DNA of 64,000 nucleotides, from contig NZ_CP039692.1 of NCBI RefSeq assembly GCF_005145045.1, positions 1-64,000 on the forward strand. Direction: 5' to 3'. Positions 54,448 through 64,000 of this stretch are shown piece after piece (positions within the stretch are counted from its first letter, which is position 1; every line of letters begins with the position of its first letter). Position numbers and translations under genes: made by a program. Below the pieces are notes generated by a model. The model had not been told where the DNA came from and ran no database searches. It was given only the letters and a program-made list of their open reading frames with translations. The stretch is from Agrobacterium larrymoorei (GTDB lineage: Bacteria > Pseudomonadota > Alphaproteobacteria > Rhizobiales > Rhizobiaceae).

Positions 54448-56637
54448 ATGACTCTTTACCCGATACCCAATGATGACGAAAAACGAATTGAGGTGCTTGA
54501 TAGCTTCGCGCTGATGGATACGGCGCCAGAGCAAGAATACGACCATATCATACAAATGGCGTCACGAATATTCGATGTCCCAACCGTTCTGATTTCGTTG
54601 GTGCACCGCGATCGGCAATTTTTCAAAGCTCGTATCGGTCTGGATGTGTGCGAGACGAGCCGAGATGTTTCTTTTTGCACATTTGCTATCATGGAACCAG
54701 CGATATTCGTTGTCCCAGATGCATCTAAAGATGAGCGCTTCCGATCAAACGCGTTGGTTACCGGACACCCTAAAATTCGATTCTACGCTGGCGCACCTCT
54801 CTTCACGTCCCAAGGCCACGCAATTGGCAGCTTATGCCTCATCGATTCGAAACCACGAGAAATGTTTTCAGACCGTGACCAGCAGATACTGCAGGATCTG
54901 GCAGCAATGGTTTTGCAGCGAATGGAACTAAAACGGTTGGAGCGCGAGAGTGAGGCCAGCCGTAACAAATTCATCCATATTACATCGACATCGCCAGACG
55001 CCATTATCTGCGCAAACGGCCAAAACCACATCACGTCTTGGAATGCAGCAGCAGCGGAGATTTTTGGCTACTCGAAAGAAGAAGCGCTGGGCAAACCTCT
55101 CGATATAATCGTGCCTGATGCGATGCGAGGTCGACACGGAACAGGTCTTGCTAAGGTAGCATCCGGCGGCCCACCTCGTATAATTGGTACTTCCTTGAAT
55201 TTGACCGCGAAGCGGCGCGATGGCTCCGAGGTACCAATCGAGCTCTCGCTATCACAGTGGACCGAAAGCGGCGAGCCGCAGTTTGGGGCGATCATTCGTG
55301 ATATGACAAGCCGTTTAGACGCTATCAGGCAACTAAAGCACGCTGCAGAATTTGACGAACTTACCGGTCTATCAAACAGAGCAAGCCTAAAGCATCGTAT
55401 TCAAATATCCAGCGAAGGCGGTGACCCTCTAGCACTTCTCCTGATTGATTTGGATGGCTTCAAAGACGTTAATGACACCCTTGGACATCCAGCCGGAGAT
55501 TTTGTTCTCAAAGCTGTGGCAGAACGTCTTCGAACCAGCGTTCCTTCCCATTTAATGGTGGCCCGTCTGGGAGGAGACGAATTCGTTGTAGTGTCCGAAA
55601 CAGTTGACCCCCTTCAAGCTACTGCGGTTGCTTCGTCGCTCATTGCCGCTATCGAGGAACCAATAGAGTTCAACAACGAGCCTATTCACATTGGGGCCAG
55701 TATCGGCATATCTTTTAAACTAGGGACTGAAGAAAACGGTGACGAGTTGCTGGGGAACGCCGACTTGGCCCTTTATCAAGCAAAGGCTGATGGCCGTCAT
55801 CTCGTACGCATCTTCACTCCTGAGCTTCGCCAGAAAGCATCAAAAAAAGGGAGTTTGAGTTCTTCACTCCGTCAAGCTTGGGAAAATCAAGAGTTTGAGC
55901 TCTATTATCAGCCTCAGGTAAAACTCAGTGATGGAAGCCTTTGCGGTGCGGAATCGCTGATTAGATGGAATCATCCGAACCTCGGCATTGTCTCTCCTGC
56001 TGCTTTTTTACCTGTTTTGGAATCTAGTCTCCTTGCGGTTCCGGTCGGTGAGTGGATATTGCGAACAGCCTGTGCTCAGGCAGCGCAATGGCAAAATGCT
56101 GGTCTCAAGAGTTTCAGGATCGGTGTCAACCTATTTGCGGCACAATTCCGTACACGTGATTTTGCTAGATCAGTGGAGGTCGCGCTTGCGGACAGCGATT
56201 TATCTGCTACATCGCTCGAGTTAGAGATTACCGAAAACATAATTCTGCGAAATGAACAACGCATTGTAGAGCCCCTTCATCACCTTCGTGCACTCGGGGT
56301 TGGAGTTGCGTTTGATGATTTCGGAACAGGCTTCGCGTCGTTGAGCCTTCTAAAGGACTATCCTGTCACCCGCCTGAAGATCGATCGGTCGTTCGTCAGT
56401 GGCAGCGAGCGCAATAAGAAAGATGAGGCAATCATCGAAGCCGTCATTAAACTTGCGGCGGGATTCGACCTCAATGTAATTGCCGAAGGCATTGAAACGC
56501 GCGAGCAAGAAGAAATGATGCGGGAATATGAATGCCATGAAGGACAGGGCTACCTCTACGGACGACCAATGAAGGCGGCTGATTTTACACACAAGTACCT
56601 GACGCAGGTGACGAACCAGAAGGTCTTAGGCGTCTAG
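54448..56637 (+). CDS. GAF-PAS-GGDEF-EAL cyclic-di-GMP protein
   Basis: The 729-residue soluble protein has a GAF domain (about 10-165), a PAS domain (about 175-290), a GGDEF diguanylate cyclase (about 300-460, with FDELTGLSNR and intact RLGGDEF) and an EAL phosphodiesterase (about 470-725). The EAL signature reads ESL (GAESLIRW) instead of EAL/EVL but keeps the metal-binding Glu; ENI, DDFGTGFASL and IDRSFV follow. Both activities therefore look possible. It follows the chemoreceptor gene with a 257-bp gap and is probably separately transcribed. Confidence 0.93.
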   Translation: MTLYPIPNDDEKRIEVLDSFALMDTAPEQEYDHIIQMASRIFDVPTVLISLVHRDRQFFKARIGLDVCETSRDVSFCTFAIMEPAIFVVPDASKDERFRSNALVTGHPKIRFYAGAPLFTSQGHAIGSLCLIDSKPREMFSDRDQQILQDLAAMVLQRMELKRLERESEASRNKFIHITSTSPDAIICANGQNHITSWNAAAAEIFGYSKEEALGKPLDIIVPDAMRGRHGTGLAKVASGGPPRIIGTSLNLTAKRRDGSEVPIELSLSQWTESGEPQFGAIIRDMTSRLDAIRQLKHAAEFDELTGLSNRASLKHRIQISSEGGDPLALLLIDLDGFKDVNDTLGHPAGDFVLKAVAERLRTSVPSHLMVARLGGDEFVVVSETVDPLQATAVASSLIAAIEEPIEFNNEPIHIGASIGISFKLGTEENGDELLGNADLALYQAKADGRHLVRIFTPELRQKASKKGSLSSSLRQAWENQEFELYYQPQVKLSDGSLCGAESLIRWNHPNLGIVSPAAFLPVLESSLLAVPVGEWILRTACAQAAQWQNAGLKSFRIGVNLFAAQFRTRDFARSVEVALADSDLSATSLELEITENIILRNEQRIVEPLHHLRALGVGVAFDDFGTGFASLSLLKDYPVTRLKIDRSFVSGSERNKKDEAIIEAVIKLAAGFDLNVIAEGIETREQEEMMREYECHEGQGYLYGRPMKAADFTHKYLTQVTNQKVLGV

Positions 56638-56686
56638 ACCATTTACAAGAAAAAACTTACCTTGCTCAGAGCGTTAGGAGATTATG

Positions 56687-57157
56687 CTAACCCACGCTTT
56701 GATGAGGCTCGAACTCGAGACCAGTAATTTTAAAAGTCCAAGTGGCCCAAGGATTGATAACTCTCAATCCGGCTGCTTCAAATGGGCTGGCATCTCGCGT
56801 TGCGACCGCGAGATCGTGTTCCGCAGCCGTAGCGGCAGTGTATCTATCAGCCTTGCCAATCACCTTTCCGGATGCGCGACCGCTGGCCATCAGATTAGCG
56901 TAAAATTGGGAGGTTCCGACGTTAAAGGGTAGAATGCGCTTCTCAAAAATCGGTAGAACTTCATCTTCAAGGCGACCGTGTAGGATCATCTGACGCTTCC
57001 CCCGCGGCATTGAGGCGATCCCGAAACGACGTTCGGCAATCGAAATCGCGGAAATGAATAGCGTTTCGATGGCCTGTGCATCCAGCCAAGTCAGCACGGC
57101 AGCATAAGGAGCCGGCTTCAAAGGCTCAGATATCACATTGGTGTCTATTAGAATCAT
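56687..57157 (-). CDS. FitB/VapC-type PIN-domain toxin
   Basis: The 156-residue protein starts MILIDTNVISEPLKP with the first PIN Asp, continues with SAISIAERRFGI (Glu) and GKADRYTAATAAEHDLAVATRDASPFEAAGLRVINPW (two further acidic residues). It is a metal-dependent RNase toxin of the FitB type. Relatives usually end shortly after VINPW; here 20 further residues (ATWTFKITGLEFEPHQSVG) follow, probably read-through beyond the natural end. It overlaps the antitoxin gene by 4 bp. Confidence 0.85.
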   Translation of the reverse strand: MILIDTNVISEPLKPAPYAAVLTWLDAQAIETLFISAISIAERRFGIASMPRGKRQMILHGRLEDEVLPIFEKRILPFNVGTSQFYANLMASGRASGKVIGKADRYTAATAAEHDLAVATRDASPFEAAGLRVINPWATWTFKITGLEFEPHQSVG

Positions 57158-57408
57158 TCGAAAGTCATGGGTACTTCCGGGGTCAAGTCGCGCTGTTGTT
57201 GCAGCGCCTCGACATCACTCTTTGACATTTTGGCTTCATGGCCGATGGCCGCGAGAAGCGACCCGAGTTTCACGCGTCCAGATGGACGGACAGCGGCTTC
57301 GAGAATGTCACGAATTTCGGCCTCGGTACTACGTCCGTGATATGTTGCTCGCGCGCGCAACGCTCGATGAGTTTCATCAGATAGCTTTCGTATAGTCACT
57401 GCAGCCAT
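57154..57408 (-). CDS. FitA-type ribbon-helix-helix antitoxin
   Basis: The 84-residue protein opens with the ribbon-helix-helix AAVTIRKLSDETHRALRARATYHGRSTEAEIRDILEAAV, typical of FitA/VagC-like antitoxins of PIN toxins, and ends with an acidic toxin-binding tail (SDVEALQQQRDLTPEVPMTFE). It starts at ATG 57408, and its end overlaps the toxin start as ATGA. It should repress its own promoter together with the toxin. Confidence 0.85.
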   Translation of the reverse strand: MAAVTIRKLSDETHRALRARATYHGRSTEAEIRDILEAAVRPSGRVKLGSLLAAIGHEAKMSKSDVEALQQQRDLTPEVPMTFE

Positions 57409-57504
57409 TTATCAAATTCCATCTAAATTTTCTCTTTGAGAGCAATTCCGCAAAAATGATAGCATTTTCAAGTCTAGATATGGGAATGAAAACGAGTACC
57501 TGTT

Positions 57505-57580
57505 CGAACTCTTCGCTCTTAAAGGGAGTCGAACCGACGACTTCCCCTTTTACCTAGCGCTCGATCAGTCAACTATTCAG
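57505..57580 (-). other. tRNA-like remnant (weak)
   Basis: Read on the minus strand, this stretch recalls a tRNA: a GGTTCGACTCCC-like T-arm piece, an anticodon-arm-like AAAAGG and a GAGCGC D-arm-like piece in the correct order. Pairing is incomplete and no full cloverleaf forms, so it is not a functional tRNA. It may be a decayed copy or an old attachment site next to nrdF. Confidence 0.2.
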
Positions 57581-57592
57581 ATCATAAGTAAC

Positions 57593-60747
<3,155 letters not shown>

Positions 60748-61139
60748 AATCGTTCCAATCCGTGTTTGACGTTCGCGACGTCGTCCTCAGTGCCGAGAAG
60801 TTCGAACCTGTAGAGGTAAGGCACCTGGCATTTCTGGGAGATGACGTCGCCGGCGATCCCGTAGCTCGCCCCGAAATTGCTGTTGCCCGCAGCGATCACG
60901 CCACGGATGTTTGCGCGGTTTTCCGCATCATTGAGGAAGCGGATCACCTGCTTTGGAACGGCCCCTTTTCCGCCTTCGCCGCTGTAGGTGGGAAGGATCA
61001 GAACATAGGGGGTTTCGACCTGAAGGCTTTCGGAAGAACTGAGAGGAATGCGCCGCGCACTCATCCCCAGTCGTGCCACAAAGCGATGGGTATTTTCCGA
61101 CCGGCTGGAGAAATAGACGATCTGGCCCATTGCTCTGGC

Positions 61140-61364
61140 TCAGGCCGCAAGAGTGCTGATCATATCCGGACGAAAGCCTGCCCAATGGGTCTCGCCAGCA
61201 ACCACGACAGGAACCTGACGATAGCCAAGTCCCTGAACCAGATCATACGCAGCGATGTTTTCGGAAACATCCACGACGGTGTAATTGATGCCCTGACGAT
61301 CAAGAGCGCGGGTGGTGGCTGTGCACTGGACGCAGGCTGGCTTGCTGTAAACGGTAACTGTCAT
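61140..61364 (-). CDS. nrdH: NrdH glutaredoxin-like redoxin
   Basis: The 74-residue protein has the NrdH CVQC active site in YSKPACVQCTATTRALD and the YRQVPVVV and HWAGFRPDMI segments of glutaredoxin-like redoxins that accept electrons from thioredoxin reductase. It gives reducing power to NrdE. It is first in nrdHIEF, with GAGG 8 bp before ATG 61364. Confidence 0.95.
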   Translation of the reverse strand: MTVTVYSKPACVQCTATTRALDRQGINYTVVDVSENIAAYDLVQGLGYRQVPVVVAGETHWAGFRPDMISTLAA

Positions 61365-61403
61365 GATGATCCTCGTGAGATTTAGTAGGCGTGCGATATT
61401 GAT

Positions 61404-61478
61404 CGGGCGTGATGAACGCCCGTGCGGAAATTCAGGAATGTATGGCAGCCGAAATCGGCGACGGGCGTTACCGCCCGT
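61404..61478 (-). promoter_or_regulatory. Tandem GC hairpins in the nrdH leader (possible expression platform)
   Basis: Two adjacent stem-loops share the same stem: ACGGGCG/CGCCCGT around TTAC at 61461-61478, and CGGGCG/CGCCCG around a 7-nt loop at 61404-61422. Because the arms are interchangeable, the first arm of one can pair with the second arm of the other, so alternative structures are possible. Lying between the riboswitch and the nrdH ribosome site, they may carry the regulatory switch. There is no T-run typical of an intrinsic terminator. Confidence 0.45.
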
Positions 61479-61619
61479 TATTCACGCGGATACTGACTAG
61501 AATGACGCGACATTGACTTCACCCCGAAGTGGTTGATGCGGGGATCAGGGGAAGCGGCACGCGCAGGATCATCCCGCACGCAAACGCGACCGTCGGACAC
61601 CCCGCCCGTGGACGTATTC

Positions 61620-61790
61620 GTTTGAGGCAGGTCTCCTGGCTTGCGGGTCGCTGCATCCGTCTCGCCTTCCCAAGACCTTTCGGCATCAGTGGCAGTTTGA
61701 GAGGATGCTCGCCGCTTACAGTTGCGGGGGCAGCTCCGGCATTGGTTTGTCCAGAATGGACATCACGCACCGTATTCCCGTCTTAGCTCC
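61620..61790 (-). promoter_or_regulatory. Adenosylcobalamin (B12) riboswitch
   Basis: On the minus strand the stretch contains the conserved cobalamin aptamer elements in order: GGGAATACGGTGCG, GCCGGAGCTGCCCCCGCAACTGTAAGCGG, GCCACTG, a GGGAAGGCGA and finally the B12 box AAGCCAGGAGACCTGCC (61626-61642). It lies between the promoter and nrdHIEF. AdoCbl binding should turn the operon down when coenzyme B12 is plentiful, as this class Ib enzyme does not need B12. This logic is known for B12-independent reductase operons in other bacteria. A B12-dependent reductase elsewhere is implied. Confidence 0.92.
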
Positions 61791-61814
61791 CGACGCGAAT
61801 CGGAAGAACCTCGA

Positions 61815-61851
61815 ACACTAGATATAGTATGCGAAATGAAATTTCAGTCAA
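61815..61851 (-). promoter_or_regulatory. nrdHIEF promoter with candidate NrdR box
   Basis: On the minus strand TTGACT (61851-61846), a 16-bp spacer and TACTAT (61829-61824) form a promoter whose start would lie about 20-30 bp before the riboswitch. The -10 region sits inside ACACTAGATATAGTAT (61815-61830), close to the NrdR consensus ACACTATATATAGTGT. A second NrdR box at the usual spacing of about 31 bp is not convincing. Confidence 0.6.
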
Positions 61852-61972
61852 TGGATATGATACACTGCTGACAAAATCGATGAGAATAAAGTTATGGGAA
61901 CCGTATCCGCTCTCAGTGCAATCAACAGTGATATGAACCGACGGATCTGGTCTCTGACCAGTTGACGTCCTT

Positions 61973-64000
61973 CTAAAACTTTAGCCGCGCTGTCAACGTC
62001 GCATTGAAAGGCTCTCCGATCTGGTTTCCGAAGGCTGTGCTTCCGATCGAAGAGGTATAATAGGTTCGATCGAGAATATTTTTAAGATTGAGCTGGAGGG
62101 TAATCGGCCGTTCTAGTGCAAAGGTATAGGCGGCGAAAGCATCAACAACTGCGTAGCCTGGCAGATCGTATGAGTTGTCGTTGATCCCGGCTCTGTCGCC
62201 AACCGCGCGGATACCGGCGCCAATTTTTAGCGTATTACCAGATGAGCCAATTTCACCCATGTCATACGCCAATGACAATGAACCAGTGTGGCGAGCTACG
62301 TTGACGGGGCGTTTGCCAGCGTTCTCCCCCTCTTTGACCTCTGCATCCGTATAGGCGTAGCTTGCGATGATATCGATATCGGATGTCAGCGACCCTGCGA
62401 CATCCATTTCGATACCGCGAGCGCGGACAAGCCCAGCCGTTTTGAGGACAGTCGCACTACCTTCAATTGCATTGTATGCGACGTTTTCCTTATCTGAACT
62501 GTAAAGGGCGACGTTAGCAGTCAGTCCGGCGGGAAGCTCGAATTTCGAGCCGATCTCATAGGAAATCCCCTCTTCCGGTTTCAGATTGCCATATGCGCTT
62601 GCAATGGAAGACTGTGGCCTGAATGTTTTGGCAGCGTTCAAGTAGAGCGAGACATCCGAGGTGAGCTTGTAGACGATTCCAGCATTGGGAACGAGAGCAT
62701 CACCAAAGCTATCGGTGTTGTCCTTAAACGGTCGTCCTTTGCCTGCCAGCAGATCGTAATATTGATATCGCAGGCCACCGACAACGATCCATTGGTCATT
62801 GAGGTGAACGGAATCCTGCACGTAAACGGACGCCGTGGATAGTTTTTCAGTCTGGTCGCTGTCGGATGCGGAAACAGTCGTGCACTCAGGCAGGTTGCCG
62901 TAGACCGGATTATACATATTGAAATTTGTATTGTTTCCGCAACGAAGCATATCCGTGCGCAACGTATCACTGTAATCGTAGGATGCGCCTATCAGCAGAT
63001 CATGCTGCATTCCACCTATCTCGACATCTCCGGTCAGATCGGCACGCAGCGCGTGGTTGTATATGGTGGAATAATTTGTCGCGTCCGCTCTTCTCGTAAC
63101 CACGCCGGTGACGGCGTTATAACCTGTTACACGCGCCTGATTGTCTGAATAGACATTGCGGCTATAGCTGTAATCGATTCCGAGCTTCCAGTTATCCGAA
63201 AGCTCATGGTCGATCTCAACTTGGAAGAGGTCGGACTTTCCATCTGTGATATTATAGGGCTCGTCGAAGCGGATCTTGCGGTTCACATTCACGGCGCGGC
63301 CCGTGGTGGTGTCGAAGATCGTCCCACGGTCGAAAGGCACGCTGTAATCCTCATGCATGTAGGTCGCGGTAATCTCAGTATCTTCGCCGGTCCATTTCAG
63401 GGACGGAGAGAGCAGCCAATGCTTCGTTTCTCCGAAGTTGCGCCAGTAGTCGACATCCTTATATTCACCGATCAGGCGATAGGAGAGGTCCGTGCTTTCG
63501 ATTGGGCCGGTAACATCAACGCCTGTCGTGCCGCCGCCAAAGCTTGAAAGGTTGCCATAGACTTCGCCTGAAAACGTATCTTCCGGCCTCTTCGTCACAA
63601 CGTTGACCATGCCGCCGGGATCGAGAATGCCATAGAGGGTGGAGGATGGACCTTTCAGGACTTCGACGCGATCCGTCATGGCATTGAACGAACGCGGGAT
63701 AGCCGTTTTCAATCCGTTAGTCAGAATAGAGCCGTCTCTGTTGTCACCGAACCCACGACGAATAACGGAGTCCTGCGTTCCGCCCAGGGTGTTGGTCTGA
63801 GTGACGCCGCTGATATTGCCCAGCGCCTCATCAAGATTGTTGGCATTCTGGTCTTCCAGAACCTCATGGGTAACGACATTGACCGCCTGGGGAATATCGA
63901 TCAACGGAGTATCGGTGCGCGTGGCCGTGCTGGTGGACCTTGGCTGATAGCCATCCACAGCACCTGAACCATTGACGACGATGGGCGCGAGAACGGTGGA
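61973..64000 (-). CDS. TonB-dependent siderophore receptor, 5' end outside window
   Basis: The visible 676 residues (C-terminal part) run off the right edge. They contain a TonB-box-like TVLAPIVVNG region at 63970-64000, the plug domain (DIPQAVNVVTHEVLEDQNANNLDEALGNISGVTQTNTLGGTQDSVIRRGFG, VEVLKGPSSTLYGILDPGGMVNVVTKRP) and the 22-strand barrel ending in LTARLKF with a terminal Phe. The pattern fits ferric-siderophore receptors of the FhuA/FoxA/FhuE type. It lies at the 3' side of the riboswitch, so it is not controlled by it. The signal peptide is not in the window. Confidence 0.92.
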   Translation of the reverse strand, partial: STVLAPIVVNGSGAVDGYQPRSTSTATRTDTPLIDIPQAVNVVTHEVLEDQNANNLDEALGNISGVTQTNTLGGTQDSVIRRGFGDNRDGSILTNGLKTAIPRSFNAMTDRVEVLKGPSSTLYGILDPGGMVNVVTKRPEDTFSGEVYGNLSSFGGGTTGVDVTGPIESTDLSYRLIGEYKDVDYWRNFGETKHWLLSPSLKWTGEDTEITATYMHEDYSVPFDRGTIFDTTTGRAVNVNRKIRFDEPYNITDGKSDLFQVEIDHELSDNWKLGIDYSYSRNVYSDNQARVTGYNAVTGVVTRRADATNYSTIYNHALRADLTGDVEIGGMQHDLLIGASYDYSDTLRTDMLRCGNNTNFNMYNPVYGNLPECTTVSASDSDQTEKLSTASVYVQDSVHLNDQWIVVGGLRYQYYDLLAGKGRPFKDNTDSFGDALVPNAGIVYKLTSDVSLYLNAAKTFRPQSSIASAYGNLKPEEGISYEIGSKFELPAGLTANVALYSSDKENVAYNAIEGSATVLKTAGLVRARGIEMDVAGSLTSDIDIIASYAYTDAEVKEGENAGKRPVNVARHTGSLSLAYDMGEIGSSGNTLKIGAGIRAVGDRAGINDNSYDLPGYAVVDAFAAYTFALERPITLQLNLKNILDRTYYTSSIGSTAFGNQIGEPFNATLTARLKF

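Noticed and set aside
61620..61790. B12 riboswitch as a control element of the TonB receptor
   Set aside because: The riboswitch is on the minus strand and lies behind the receptor's stop codon, so only nrdHIEF is downstream of it.

Overview
The window looks like the extreme end of the linear chromosome (chromid) of an Agrobacterium-type member of the Rhizobiaceae. Bases 1-80 are a perfect 80-bp palindrome with a TATCATGATA centre. That is what a covalently closed hairpin telomere looks like when an assembler reads round the loop. The gene content fits: class Ib ribonucleotide reductase behind a cobalamin riboswitch, a VgrG satellite locus of a type VI secretion system (T6SS), IS66 and IS3 elements, and many one- and two-component regulators. 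No protelomerase gene is seen here.

Layout. 1-1046: telomere, AT-rich subtelomere and a decayed IS630 copy. 1047-8225: small accessory genes, namely a membrane protein, a histidine phosphatase, a VapBC pair, an exported SecD-P1-like protein, a GSU2403-type nucleotidyltransferase-fold protein and an Xre-RES toxin-antitoxin pair. 8323-13763: minus-strand T6SS module vgrG - DUF4123 adaptor - unknown cargo - exported partner - PAAR. 14319-22085: ketopantoate-reductase-like enzyme, VOC protein, a small conserved-looking gene divergent from a TetR regulator, a single-domain response regulator, a DUF429 protein and a CPA2 antiporter with universal-stress domains. 22790-25510: a complete IS66 element that has cut off the 3' end of a quinone-oxidoreductase gene. 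25511-28999: the rest of that gene, AraC, FAD monooxygenase and MarR.

29310-37428 is a sugar-acid module: GntR regulator, DHDPS-family lyase and galactonate-dehydratase-like enolase-superfamily enzyme on the minus strand, divergent from a complete five-gene family-5 ABC importer. 37425-39952 holds an AraC regulator divergent from an SDR-VOC-SnoaL operon. 41536-56637 is a signalling island: a four-gene operon (hybrid kinase with three receivers, CheR, CheB, receiver-kinase) joined by 4-nt overlaps, an L,D-transpeptidase gene broken by a stop codon and an IS3-family insertion, a PAS histidine kinase, a lone receiver, a cytosolic PAS-PAS chemoreceptor ending in NWEEF, and a GAF-PAS-GGDEF-EAL protein. 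56687-57408 is a FitAB-type toxin-antitoxin pair. 57593-61364 is nrdHIEF, with an adenosylcobalamin riboswitch and a candidate NrdR box at its promoter. A TonB-dependent siderophore receptor runs off the right edge.

The region reads as accessory, plastic subtelomeric DNA (three toxin-antitoxin pairs, three IS elements, duplicated and broken genes) that gives way to more conserved functions at nrdHIEF. All assignments come from reading the sequence and remembered family motifs; no database search was run.
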